This document shows, one piece after another, positions 10,742 to 22,165 of a DNA stretch of 64,000 nt (the stretch's first letter is position 1; the number at the start of each line of letters is the position of its first letter). Under the pieces are notes generated by a model, which made no database searches, was not told the origin of the DNA, and worked only from the letters and a program-made list of their open reading frames with translations. This DNA is from Typhlomys cinereus (taxonomy: Eukaryota > Chordata > Mammalia > Rodentia > Platacanthomyidae): NCBI GenBank assembly GCA_023101885.1, contig JALPQD010000142.1:3556121-3620120 (forward strand), given 5' to 3'. The translations under genes and the position numbers were made by a program.

Positions 10742-12056
10742 TATGCATGGCCAAATTTATAGAAGGATGCTAACATCCTTAATCAGCTTATACCACCTTA
10801 TTCACTTGCCCAAGGATTACTTTCATACACCAGGGGCTAGGCTTTCCCCATAAACTAGATATGTCCCTTCTGGTTTTCCTGTGGCCTAACTCAGTTATTG
10901 ATCTTATACAAATGTGTCCAGGGACTGAATTTTCAACCATCAAGTTGACATCCATGTCTAACTATGACATGTAACTGCAACACTGCTTGTGAATATTTCA
11001 TACAATAGTAAATGACTATTTGGAGACTGGTGAGATGGCTCACAGAACAGAAGCAAATTACCACACCAGTTTAGAAATAAGCTAAAGGTTCAGTAACTTT
11101 CAACGTAGAAAGAAAGAACTTACATTTGAAAGTTGTCTTCTGAACCCACTCCCTTGCACTGTGAGATGTATGCTTCCCCCATTAATACATATAGATTGAA
11201 AAACAAGAGAAAGGATAAGGTTGATTTCTACAAAACACTTCGCAAAAGTATCCTGGCATAGTTTCTTCCCCAAACAAACACTTTCTTTTGAATATGACAT
11301 TGTTGTCATGAGATATAAAACTTCCATGAAATATAAAAATGCATCTATGAATTTGGTGCAGCTATACATAATTTCCATTAAACCCAAATGGAATTTGTCT
11401 GAATGGAGGAGGAAAGACATCAAGAAGCCCCACATAATTCTGAGAGACTGATTATGGTTAATGCTGATGAGAAAAATGGTAGATGCTTTCCTCAATGTTA
11501 TGTCCAATGATGCATGACTCTTCCTCCAGCAAGTGTTCAGGCACATGACATTAAAAGCAACATGAAGCTAAATGAGCCACAAAAGGAATGAAATAGGAGG
11601 AAGACTTGCAGAGAAGGCTGTAATAGAAAAAGGAAAGGGAATGGGGTTGGGTATTAAGATGGAGATGTCATGCATGAAACTCTAAAAGAATAAAGGAAAA
11701 CTTAAAAAAAAACAGTAATGACTTATGTGGAGTAGTAGAAGCTAAGTATCAGTTTATAGGGAGTATATGCTGGCTGGAACATAGAACTTGTTCTCAAGGA
11801 CTTCCAGAAGAAAGTCAAACACAGCATCTACTTTACCATCTAGAGTCAAGCATAAACCCCCACTAAAATGGACTTTCTGGGTTTGGATATCCATGTAGGT
11901 AGATATAACTGCATACAAATTAACCAGAGCTTTGTTAATGAGTTCTTGAAAAAAATCAAAATAATGACTTTAATGATTTCATATTTCCTTGAGGTATAAA
12001 AATACATAGAAATAATATATTGATATGCAGGAGTTATTCACTAGAGATAAGGAGCA
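10742..12056. other. Single-copy sequence with one SINE fragment
   Basis: A possible B2-type SINE head lies at about 11026-11085 (GACTGGTGAGATGGCTCACA). A 148-codon minus-strand open frame at 11100-11546 and its 76-codon plus-strand overlap were inspected and no protein family was recognised. I do not call a gene. Confidence 0.4.
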
Positions 12057-12074
12057 TTTAAAAAAATAAAATAA

Positions 12075-12461
12075 CCCATTTCCCCACTCTGCCACTCGCG
12101 GTCCAGCAGAGACGCACCACGACTTAGGTAAGCTACGCACCCGCCCACGCCCAGAACCCCAGGCACCCCAAGGGACTCAGCTCCTCCCACCAGCCAGCCA
12201 GAGCTGCACAGGGCCGGGGAGGAGGACCCTCTGCGCCCCGGCCCTGGCCCAGCCCCCCCAGGTTAAATAGCACCCTGCCATAGACCCCGTCCTCCCTTTC
12301 CCACTCCCCTGCCCGGGATGTGCGCTGTCCAGCCGGGACCCACAGAAACCTAGGTAAGCTTCCCCCTCCCCACCCACCCACCCCCAGAATCTCAGGCCAA
12401 ATAATTCAGTTCAGTGAAAAACGCACAGAAATTGAAAGAAGATCTTAAGACTTAAAACACA
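12075..12461 (+). promoter_or_regulatory. L1 5'UTR with two promoter monomers, copy B
   Basis: GC-rich leader. The monomer word TAGGTAAGC is present at 12125 and again at 12351 (period 226), each after a CCAGC-rich stretch and followed by CCCAGAA.C. AGGTTAAATAG at 12260-12270 matches the same word in copies A and E. The short tether to ORF1 contains CAAATAATTCAGTTCAGTG. Role inferred from the tandem-monomer promoters of rodent L1. Confidence 0.8.
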
Positions 12462-13644
12462 ATGCCCAAGTCAAAGTGCAAATCCATGAGAAACAACACT
12501 CAGGTAAACAAATCTCCCACTGAAGGCATTAACCCCATAATGTTAGACTCCAACCAGAACAAACCTACGGAAAATGGCCAAGAAAGCCTGACCCAGCCAG
12601 GATAATGACTTTCAAAATATGATCATTACCATGTTGTATGAAAGAGGAAATCCGGGAGGAATTGAATAACCGAATCAATTGCTTTGAAGAGGAACACAAC
12701 AGACACTTGGAGGAGGTGAGAAAAACAGTGCAAGAAACAAAAATAGGCATAGAGCAGTTAAAACAGACTCAAGCAGAGTTTAAAACTGAGCTACAAGACA
12801 AGTTATCTTCAACCCAGAACTCCATAGAGAGTTTTATCAGCAGAACTAAGGAAGCAGAAAACAGAATTTCAGACCTTGAAGATAAAGTGGGAGTACTAAC
12901 CAGCTCAATGGAAGAGGTTGTTAAAGCCAAAAAGATACTTGAGAGAAATATTCAAGAGATTATGGGACACCCTGAAGAAGCCCAACATGCGTATTCATGG
13001 AATATCAGAGCAAGAATCTCAAAATACAATCCTGAGGAAATTTTTCAAACGATCATCAAGGAAAACTTTCCTCATATAAAAAAAGAGAGCCCCATCCATA
13101 TACAAGAGGCATTCCGCACCTCAAACAGATACGACCAAAACAGAAGCACGCCGCGGCAAATAATAGTTAAAACACTCCACATTCAAGGTAAAGAAATGGT
13201 GCTGAGAGCTTCAAGGGAGAAAAAACAAGTCACTTTTAAAGGTAAACCTATTAAAATAACAAATGACTTCTCAGACGAAACAGTAAAAGCAAGAAGAGCT
13301 TGGAGAGACATACTTCAAGTATTGAATGAGCAAAAATGTCAACCCAGGCTGATTTACCCTGCAAAACTATCAGTCATGATCGAGGGAGAAAGAAAAACTT
13401 TCCAGCACAAAGACAACTTGAAGGGATACATGTCCACCAAACTAGAGCAATCTGATCCCAAAAGAAGTAGAAGGGAGGAGATTAGCAAAATAAGGGGAGA
13501 AATATCTAAAATAGAGATTAGGAAAACGATAGAGAAAATCAACCAGTCCTTCAAAATCAACCAGGCCTTCAAAAAATGCTAGAAATGATACTCAAGCTTG
13601 AAGAAAAAAACAGGCATATCCGGGAGAACAGAAGGGAAGTATAA
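12462..13644 (+). pseudogene. L1 ORF1, copy B, broken, with inserted ORF2 segment
   Basis: The ATG at 12462 begins the normal N-terminus. A frameshift or stop near 12600 and a small deletion near 12635 follow, and a long frame resumes at 12638-13582 covering the coiled coil (KTVQETKIGIEQLKQTQAEF), the RRM-like region and part of the C-terminal domain. At 13446-13563 there are 118 extra bases encoding [20 protein letters not shown], which belongs to ORF2. Normal ORF1 sequence (GCCTTCAAAAAATGCTAGAA) resumes at 13564. Since 118 is not a multiple of three, the true C-terminus is out of frame and the open frame ends at INQAFKKC. Confidence 0.93.
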
Positions 13645-13694
13645 CACCATTAAAAGTGAAGCAATATACTTATAAAAACTACTAAACATAATAA

Positions 13695-16600
13695 ATGTCT
13701 GGAATTAAAAATAGTTTCTCCATTATAAAACTAAATGTTAATGGAATTAACACACTGATCAAGAGACACAGATTACAAACTTGGATTAAAAACCACAATC
13801 CATCAATCTGCTGCCTACAGGAAACCCATCTCACCACAAAGATAGGCACATCCTAAAAATGAAAGGCTGGTCCAAAATTCTACAAGCTAATGGAAACAGG
13901 AAACAGGCAGGGGTAGCCATTATGCTATCAGACAAAGTGGACTTCAAACCAAAGAAAATCATAAGAGACATGGATGGATACTACATTTTAGTCACAGGTA
14001 CAATTCACCAGGAAGACTTCACAATACTGAACGTATATGCACCCAACATGGCCTCCACCCCACACATTCATTAAGCAAACCCTACAACGTCTAAAGCGAG
14101 AAATCAATCCCAAGACGATAATTCTTCAGGATTTCAATACCTCCCTCTGAACATGGGATAAATCTATAGGTAAAAAACTTAGCAGAGACACTTTGGAGCT
14201 TAACCAAACCCTTACTGAAATGGACCTTACAGATCTCTGTCATACTTTTCATCCACGCACCAAAGAATACACATTTTTCTCAGCAGCACACGGAACTTTC
14301 TCCAAAATAGATCACATATTGGGCCACAAAAAGAATCTATACATATACAGGAATGTTGAAATTCTAGCCTGCACCTTATCAGACCACCACAGCTTAAAGC
14401 TTGACATCCACAACACAATAAGCAACAGAAAATACACTAACTCTTGGAAAGTTAACACTATGATGCTGAATGAGAATTGGATTCAGGAAGAAATTAAAAA
14501 GGAAATTCAAGATTTCCTGAAAGTGAACGATAATGAAAATACAACTTACCAAAATCTCTGGGACACAAAGAAATCTGTCCTAAGAGTTAAGTTCATATCT
14601 CTTAATGAATACATCAAAAAAAAAAATGGAAACATGAGAAATAAATAAACTAACAATGCAGCTAAAAGCTGTAGAGACACTAGACCAATCTGAATCTGAA
14701 AGCAGTAGAAGGGAGGAGATTAGCAAAATAAGGGGAAATATCTGAAATCGAGATTAGGAAAACGATAGAGAAAATCAACCAGTCAAAAAGCTGGTTTTTT
14801 GAAAAAATCAATAAGATTGATACACCCCTAGCTAAATTAACCAAAAGCAAGAGAGAGAAAACCCAAATTAACAAAATTCGAAATGAAAATGGAGTTATCA
14901 CTACTGATACCCAAGAAATCCAGAGAATTATAACGTCATATTTCAAAAACTTATACTCTGTGAAATTTGACAACACAAAAGAGATGGATGAATTTCTAAG
15001 TAAACACAACTTACCTAAATTCAATCAGGAAGTTGTGAATTATTTAAATAGTCCTATAACATATGAGGATATTGAGAAAGTAATCTCAAATCTTCCACCA
15101 AAAAATGTCCTGGACCAGAAGGATTCAGCACAGAGTTCTACCAGACATTTCAGGAGTTAATAATACCAATACTGCTTAAACTGTTCCACCAAATAGCAAA
15201 GGAAGGACAACTACCAAATTACTGCTATGAAGCTAATATCATCTTAATCCCAAAACCTAATAAAGATACACTTAAAAAAGGAAACTATAGACCAGTCTTT
15301 CTGATGAACAAAGATGCAAAGATTCTCAAAAAAGTCTTAGCAGATCAGATTCAAAAACATATCAAAAAGATCATTCACGGGGATCAAGTAGGCTTTATCC
15401 TAGGCACACAAGGTTGGTTCAACATACGCAAATCAATAAATGTAATTCACCATATAAACCAGTCCAACGTTCAAGACCACACATGCAAAAAAAAACTTTT
15501 GACAAGATCCAACAGCCCTTTATGATCAAAACCCTAGAGAAGGTTGGAATGGAAGGAACCTTTATTAATATAATAAAAGCTGTATACAATAAGCCAAAGC
15601 AAGGATTATACTCAATGGGGAAATACTTGAAGCATTCCCACTTCGATCAAGAACTAGACAAAGCGTCCACTGTCACCACTTCTTTTCAATATTGTACTTG
15701 AAGTCTTAGCTGAAGCCATAAGACAAGAAAGGGACATAAAAGGGATTCAAATCGGCAAGGAAGAAGTCAAGTTATCTCTATTTGCAGATGATATGATCCT
15801 ATACCTGAGTGATCCCAAAAACTCCACCAGGAAGCTCCTGGAACTAATACAGAAGTTCAGCAGGGTGGCAGGATACAAAATAAATGTACAAAATATAAAT
15901 TCTTATATACCCAGAATGAAAGAAGTGAAAAAACCCTGAGATACTCAATCCCATTTACAATAGCCTCTAAAAAAATGAAATGCCTTGGTATAAACAACCA
16001 AGGAGGTAAAAGACATTTACAATAAAAACTAAAGAGAGAAATTGCAGAAGACACCAGAAGGTGGAAAGACCTCCCATGTTCCTGGGTTGGCAGAATCAAC
16101 ATTGTAAAAATCACCATCCGACCGAAGGTAATATACAAATGCAATGCTATACCAATTAAAATCCCAAAGCAATTCTTCAAAGAAGTTGACCAAAAAATCT
16201 CAAAGTTCATATGGAGGCACAAAAGACCCAGGATAGCAAAGACAATCCTGAGTAACAAAAACACTGCTAGAGGTATTACCATACTGAACCTTAGTCTATA
16301 TTACAAATCCATAGTTATAAAAACAGCCTGGTACTGGCTCCAAAATAGACACACAGATCAATGGATAAGGATTGAAGACCCAGATATAAGCCCACAAAAT
16401 TACAGCCATTTGGTCTTTGACAAAGAATGCAATGGAAAAAGAACAGCATCTTCAACAAATGGTGCTGGCAAAATTGGATCTCCACATGCAGAAGATTAAA
16501 ACTGGATCTATACTTGTCACCATGTATAAGAATTAATTCCAAATGGTTCAAAGACCTTGATATAAGGCCAGAGACTATAAAAACTATAGTTGAAAGGATA

Positions 16601-17484
16601 GGGAACTACCTTGAGCTGATTGGACTAGGGTAACAGTTCCTAAACAGACATCCAATGGCACAGTCACTGCTACCAACACTCAACAGTTGGGATCTTGTGA
16701 AATTAAAGAGCTTCTGTTCAGGTAAAGAGATTGTAACACGAGCTAAATCAAAGGCAACCCACAGAATGAGAGAAAATCTTCACTAACCACATATCTGATA
16801 GAGCTCTACTATCCAGAGTGAACAAAGAACTTAGAAAACTAAACACCAAGGAAACTAATGGCCCAATTAAAAAATGGTCCTTGGAACTTAAAAGAAACTT
16901 TACCAGGGATGAAATTAAATGTCTAACAAATATCTTAAAAAATGCTCCACTTCTTTAGCCATCAGGGAAATGCAAATCAAAACTTCTCTGAGATATCATC
17001 TCATCTCAGTCAGGATGGCAAAAATCCACAATACAAACAACAACAAATGTTGGAGAGGATGTGGTGAGAAGGGAACTCTCCTACATTGCTGGTGGGAATG
17101 CAGGCTCGTACAGCCACTCTGGTGAGCCATCTGGTGATTCTTAAAAAAGTTAAAGATTGAAATACCATATGACCCTGCTATTCCACTTTTGGGAATAACG
17201 CCCCATGCAACAGAAGTTCACCTCGATAGCACAAGCATGACCATGTTCATAGCAGCACTGTTTACAATAGCAAAGTCATAGAATCAACCCAAATGTCTAA
17301 CAGTTGACGAGTGGATAAGGAAAAGTGGTACATCTATACACTGGAGTATTACTCAGCCATCAAAAATGATGAATTACTGGAATTTGCCAGGAAATGGATA
17401 TGATTAGAAACAATTATACTAAGTGAAGTATCCCAGACCCAGAAAATTAAGCACTGTATGTACTTCCTAATATGTGGCTTCTAG
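13695..17484 (+). pseudogene. L1 ORF2, copy B, many frameshifts
   Basis: The ATG at 13695 follows the ORF1 stop by about 50 bases. Readable parts include the endonuclease (AGVAIMLSDKVDFKPKKIIR at about 13910; SDHHSLKLDIHN near 14380), the RT domain with [12 protein letters not shown] near 15780, and the C-terminal cysteine motif [19 protein letters not shown] near 17050-17100. At the site where A and E carry TAA, this copy has AAG (CCCAAGACG near 14110), so it lacks their shared stop. Many single-base indels make it non-functional. Confidence 0.92.
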
Positions 17485-18525
17485 TATCAAACCCACCCAG
17501 CCCACCTTGAGACACTCAAAGATAAATCTATGTAATAACTACAGTAATTGCAGAGATTATGAACAGGAGGGATGGGGTTGGAGGGCCGCACCAGACACAA
17601 GGAGAGAGGGGACCATGTTACAGCAGAGAAAATAGGCCTCCATCAAGGACTGCAAGTAAGTAATGAGACACCTGGTTAAGTTCAGAGACTTTTGTTCCTG
17701 ATCATTTACAACTGAGGGAGTATGATCTCACCAGAAGGGGAGAACATATAGTCTGGCAGATAAAAAGTAACCATTTTGCAAATGGGTGATTGACCCCCCT
17801 CCCTCACTGTGGTTTCCTACTTTTATTACATCTACCTTTGAATGTGTTCTTATAACAAGACTCCAGTTTAACAGCTTTTTGTCTCTGGCCAGGGCATGAC
17901 ATACAGTGCCCATCAGGATGGAGTGAAGGGCAAACTGCAAAAGAAAAACAACAAACCACAATCCAGAACTTCAGAGACCTTATATCAACCACTTAGAACT
18001 AGGCCAGACTAATCTCTCCCCATTCTGAAGCTCAGGGAAATTTGCGGAAGATGGGGCAGTAAGATTGTAAGAGCACAAGGAATGGAGGAGCAATGATTTT
18101 CAAGATACTCCACACAAGTTAGGGCCAAAGCAACCATAATTGGACTTTGCATGCCCTGCGCAATGTCCAACACACTATTGACCTCACAAGTCTAGCATCT
18201 GCTAAAGGCACCAAGATCCTTGGAGGCAAGGGATTGACAGCCACAGTAATGTTCCTATGCTTAATGGGAGCACAGGAAAGGATTCAGGGAAATACAACTG
18301 GGTCCTTGTACGTCATCGGAGAGGAGGGCCCAGAGGAGAGTCTGGCATGCACATTAAAGGACTCTCTGGGGATTGGGGGGGAGGCACTGAGGGATGGGGA
18401 GGGAAGGGTGAGGGGAGGAGGAGTAGGGGGTTGGGGGGAGGAGAAGGGAAGGAGGGAAGTGGTGTATCTATTAAGTTTGTATGAGCAGAAATAATAATAA
18501 AAATGTTAAAAAATAAAATAAATAA
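17485..18525 (+). other. L1 3'UTR and A-rich tail, copy B
   Basis: Roughly 1-kb non-coding tail shared by copies B, C', D, E, F, G and H. Landmarks in order are GAGACACTCAAAGATAAATC, ATTATGAACAGGAGGGATGG, CAGGATGGAGTGAAGGGCA, CCAGAACTTCAGAGAC and GGCACCAAGATCCTTGGAGG. A guanine-rich purine block at 18370-18460 follows, then GTTTGTATGAGC and AATAATAATAAAAATG. The G-rich block has many runs of three or more guanines, a known feature of L1 3'UTRs that may fold into G-quadruplexes. Confidence 0.85.
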
Positions 18526-18529
18526 AAAA

Positions 18530-18745
18530 GATGAAGAGACAGTTCAGTGGGAAAGACACTTGTTGGATAACATGGTAATCTGTGTTCTAATCCTAGAAGT
18601 CCTCATGGTAGAAAGAAGGAACTGACTTGTGACTTCCACGCACATTCCATTGCTTACATCTCTTTCTATCCTCTCTCTTTTTCTTTCTTTCTCTTCCCCC
18701 CTCTCTCTTTTCCTCTGTTAATAAATAATAAAATTTCAACAAATT
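18530..18745 (+). repeat. tRNA-derived SINE (B4/RSINE-like)
   Basis: A head resembling a tRNA gene (AGACAGTTCAGTGGGAAAGAC for box A, TGTGTTCTAATCCTAG for box B) leads into GAAGTCCTCATGGTAGAAAG and GGAACTGACTTGTGACTTCC, a pyrimidine-rich segment and AATAAATAATAAAATTTCAA. It abuts the A-tail of L1 copy B. The family name is my best match from memory. Confidence 0.55.
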
Positions 18746-18844
18746 TCTTCGGGCCAAAAAGCCCTAAATACTGCCTTCATAAAATACTAGCAAACAGAAC
18801 AAAGAATTTTTAAGCCTGTACACAAGTTTTTTTGAAGTAATTAG

Positions 18845-18845
18845 T

Positions 18846-18911
<66 letters not shown>
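18845..18911. repeat. (GT)n(GA)n compound microsatellite
   Basis: About 13 GT units (18845-18870) run directly into about 20 AG units (18871-18909). Uninterrupted, hence probably length-polymorphic. Confidence 0.98.
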
Positions 18912-18913
<2 letters not shown>

Positions 18914-18984
18914 AAACTTTCAAGATTTAATAGACATCTTTAAAACTTATAGTTATTTACTTTAAATGTGTCCTAAAAGTAGAA

Positions 18985-19756
18985 AAGAATGGAGAACAGA
19001 AAACCTACTAAGAAATAACAGGTGAAATTTACCAAATGTGGGAAAGAAAAAAAATCCAACTGTGGAAATCTCAAAAGACATTTAATAGATGTCCCTCCAG
19101 GGCCTATCACAGTGAACATAAAAAGCAATACAAGTAACAGAACACAGACCTTCGGAGACAGCATGTATCTCAGCAGAAATCCAAGTAAGCCAAAAGACAT
19201 TGGAAAATAAAAACCAAAACAAATGGAAGCAAAATATAAATCTGCTATTCAAAACTTGAAATTATAGCAAAGTTTTTCCTCCAGAAATTAAGGGAAAACA
19301 AAGACTTTCCTGAGATAAAAGACCAAGGAAATCAAGTATTACTTAAGAAGGAATACCTAAATGATTTCAACACAGAAAGCAGACAGATGAGAATTGCCAC
19401 CACAAAAGTTGAAGAACAAAGTTCATTACAAAAGCAAAGAACCTAAAGGACAGACTCCATAAGCCAACCTTCTGAATTCAGAATAGTACCAAGTCACAAA
19501 GCTGAAAAAAAGAGAGTTATGAAAGCAACATTGAAAATTCAAAGCAATAAGCAAATGAGAAAGTAGCTTTCCTGACCACCAGCAATGTGGGATGTAAACA
19601 GATTAAGTTTCACAATTAGTATGCAGCTTTGACTGGATTGTTTTCAAAAAACGCAAATGATATAATGCTTGTAAGAAACATATCTAATGAAGAAGACATA
19701 CCTAGTAAGCAATGGTGGGAAAAATACAGCAAATGATGGAAGTCAAAAGGCAAAGG
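18985..19756 (+). mobile_element. Old L1, ORF1-like part (host of nested copy F)
   Basis: A-rich degenerate sequence with features of an old L1 or HAL1 ORF1 3' half: GGGAAAACAAAGACTTTCCT, GAGATAAAAGACCAAGGAAA and AACAGAACACAGACCTTCGG. No frame is usable. It continues after copy F at 24500, where ORF2-type old L1 sequence follows, so F has probably split one old element. Confidence 0.5.
19745..19756 (+). repeat. Left target-site duplication of L1 copy F
   Basis: AAAAGGCAAAGG here is repeated exactly at 24488-24499 after the A-tail of copy F. The preceding GTC gives a bottom-strand TTTT/GAC nick, which fits the L1 endonuclease preference. This joins two oppositely oriented L1 pieces into one insertion. 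Confidence 0.93.
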
Positions 19757-20194
19757 AGTTCCATACTCTTTCAACTAAGGTTTTTATAGTCTCTGGCCTT
19801 ATATTGAGATCCTTGGTCCATTTGGAATTAAATCTTGTGCATGGTGACAAATATATGTCAAGTTTTAATCTTCTGCACGTGGACATCCAATTTTGCCAGC
19901 ACATTTAGTAAAGATGCTGTTCTTTTTCCACTGGATTTTTTGGGCCCCTTTGTCAAAGACCAAATGGCTGTAATTGTGTGGGCTTATATCTGGGTCTTCA
20001 ATCCTTATCCATTGATCTGTGTGTCTATTTTGGAGCCAGTACCAGGCTGTTTTTATAACTATGGATTTGTAGTATAGACTAAGGTTTGGTATGGTGATGC
20101 CACCAGCAGTGTTTTTATTACTCAGGATTGCTTTTGCTATCTTGGGTATTTTGTGCCTCCATCTGAATTTCGAGATTGTGTGGTCAAAATCTTT

Positions 20195-20209
20195 AAAGAA
20201 TTCCTTTGG
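20195..20209 (+). repeat. Left target-site duplication of L1 piece C'
   Basis: AAAGAATTCCTTTGG here matches AAAGAATTGCTTTGG at 22166-22180 with one mismatch. Together they restore an unbroken stretch of the host L1 ORF2 when everything between is removed. The flanking CTTT/AAAG fits the L1 endonuclease preference. Confidence 0.88.
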
Positions 20210-21456
20210 AAGATTATTAACAGGAGGGATGGGGAAGGATGGCCACACTAGAAACAAGGAGAGAGAGGACCATGTTACAGCAAGGAAAATAGGCCACCAT
20301 TAAGGACTGCAAGTAAGTAATGAGACATCTGGTTAAGTTCACAGACTTTCTTTCCTGATCATTTACAACTGATGGGGTATGATCTTACTAGAAGGGGAGG
20401 GCATATAGTCTGGCAGATAGAAAGTAACCATTTCACAAATAAGTGATTGACCCCTCCCTCACCACGGTTTCCTACTTTGAATATACTCTTTTTTTAAATT
20501 TTTTATTATTATTATTATTATTTATTCAACTGTGCACATGTGCGTGTGTATGTGTGCGCGTGTGTGTGTGTCTGTGTGTGTGTGTGTGTGTGTAGAACCA
20601 CAGACGAACTCGTGAACCACCATGGACGCCTCCACCTCCTTCTGCCCGGGGATTCACAGGCTCCGCCCTACCAGGACCAGAAGGCAGGCTGCCCCCCCCA
20701 CTTCCGCCTGGCGTCTATACGTGGGATCTGGGATCCGAACTCAGGACCTTCAGCCTGCAAGGTGGAGGCTTAACCCCTGAGCCACCTCTCCAGCCCTGAA
20801 TATACTCTTATAACAAGACTCTAGTTTAACTGTTTTTTATCTCTGTCCAGGAAGTGGCATCCAATACCGATCAGGATGGAGTGAAGGGCATTGCAGGAGC
20901 AGCAAAACTGAAAAAAAAAAATCAACAAACTATAATCCAGAACTTCAGAGACTCTATATCAACCACTTGGAACTAGGCCAGACTAATCTCTCCCCATCCA
21001 GAAGCTCAAGGAAATTTGCAGAAGAAGGGGCAGTAAGATTGTAAGAGCACAAGGATGGGAGGAGTAATGATATGCAAGATACTCTATACAAGTTAGGACT
21101 GAAGCAATCATAATTGGACTTTGCATGCCCTGCACAATGTCCAACACACTATTGACCCCACAAAGTCTAGCATTTGCTTAAGGCACTAGGATCCTTGGCA
21201 GCAAGGGATTGACAGCCACAGTAGTGTTCCTATGTTTAAGGGGAACACAGGAAAGGGTTCTGGGAAATGCCACTGGGTCCTAGCACCTCATCAGAGAGGA
21301 AGACCCAGAGGAGAGTTTGGCATGCACATTAAAGGATTCTCTGGGGATGGGAGGGGGAGGCACTGAGGCATGGGGAGGGAGGGGAATGGGGGGTTGGAGG
21401 GAGGAAGGGCACTAGTGTACCTGTTAAGTTTGTATGAGTGGAAATAAATAAAAAAA
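20210..21456 (+). mobile_element. L1 piece C', 5'-truncated 3'UTR only
   Basis: Starts abruptly inside the L1 3'UTR at GATTATTAACAGGAGGGATG and runs to the G-rich block (21340-21410) and GAGTGGAAATAAATAAAAAA tail. It contains no ORF sequence. A SINE (20491-20796) has inserted into it. It sits in the inverted part of copy F, and its right-hand target duplication was later split by piece D. Confidence 0.9.
20491..20796 (-). repeat. tRNA-derived SINE, B2-superfamily-like, with TG tract
   Basis: Read on the minus strand the head is GGCTGGAGAGGTGGCTCAGG (box A region), with GAGTTCGGATCCCAG as box B. A GC-rich body, a TG/CA-rich tract (20528-20593) and an AT-rich end with ATT repeats follow. It is flanked by a perfect 13-bp duplication TGAATATACTCTT (20478-20490, 20797-20809). 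A second copy of the same family is at 42957-43229. It may belong to a lineage-specific rodent family such as DIP, unverified. Confidence 0.92.
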
Positions 21457-22165
21457 AAAGAATTGTGCTTTTATCACAAGACTCTAGTTTAACAGCTTTT
21501 TGTCTCTGGCCAGGGGGTATCATACAATGCCCACCAGGATGGAGTGAAGGGCATTGCAGGAGCAGCAAAACTGCAAAAGAAAATCAACAAACAACAATCC
21601 AGAACTTCAGAGACTCTATATCAACCACCTAGAACTAGGCCAGTCTAATCTCTCCCCATCCTGAAGCTCAGGGAAATTTGCGGAAGAGGGGGCGGTAAGA
21701 GTGTAAGAGCAAAAGGATGGGAGGAGCAATGATATGCAAGATACTCGATACAAGTTAGGGCTGAAGCAATCATAATTGGACTTTACATGCCCTGCGCATT
21801 GTCCAACACACTATCGACCTCACAAAGTCTAGCATCTGCTAAAGGCACCAAGATCCTTGGAGGCAAGGGATTGGCAGCCACAGTAGTGTTCCTATGCTTA
21901 AGGGGAACACGGGAAAGGGTTCAGGGAAAGGCCACTGGGTCCTTGCACCTCATCGGAGAGGAGGACCCAGAGGAAAATCAGACATGCACAAGAAAGGACT
22001 CTGGGAATTGGGGCGGGAGTCACTGGGGGATGGGGAGGCAGGGGGGTGGGGAGGGGGATCAGGGGGTACGGGGGGAGGAGGAAGGAGGGAGGAAACTGGT
22101 GTACCTAATAAGTTTGTATGAGCTGAAATAATAATAAAAATGTATTAATAAAAAAAAAATAAAAA
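21457..22165 (+). mobile_element. L1 piece D, 5'-truncated 3'UTR only
   Basis: Begins inside the 3'UTR around GTGCTTTTATCACAAGACTC, downstream of where C' begins. It ends with the G-rich block (21990-22090), GTTTGTATGAGCTGAAATAA and an A-rich tail. The word AAAGAATTG stands on both sides (21457-21465 and 22166-22174). It therefore used the same target as C', landing in the A-tail/duplication junction C' had created. Confidence 0.88.

Larger units (their letters stand above)
12075..18525 (+). mobile_element. L1 copy B, full-length but degenerate
   Basis: The element has its full layout: 5'UTR monomers (12075-12461), ORF1 (12462-13644), ORF2 (13695-17484), a 3'UTR (17485-18490) ending in a G-rich purine tract and GTTTGTATGAGCAGAAATAA, and an A-rich tail. 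Possible target duplication: TTAAAAAAATAAAATAA before the 5' end (12058-12074) resembles TTAAAAAATAAAATAA at 18506-18521. It is low complexity and weak. The copy differs from E at many places and has frameshifts in both ORFs. ORF1 carries a misplaced 118-bp piece of ORF2. Confidence 0.95.

Noticed and set aside
11100..11546. 148-codon minus-strand open frame
   Set aside because: No recognisable domain. An overlapping plus-strand frame of similar quality exists, as expected by chance.
18147..18494. 115-codon frame repeated in several L1 copies (also 21787-22131 and 49239-49601)
   Set aside because: It falls in the L1 3'UTR. It recurs because the 3'UTR recurs, differs in length by indels in the G-rich block, and has no known domain.
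12058..18521. AAAATAAAATAA repeat on both sides of copy B as a proven target duplication
   Set aside because: It is low-complexity A/T sequence overlapping the A-tail, so chance similarity cannot be excluded. Reported only as possible.
20600..20796. tRNA gene on the minus strand
   Set aside because: The A- and B-box-like words belong to a SINE head with a target duplication and tail. No complete cloverleaf with anticodon arm is evident.
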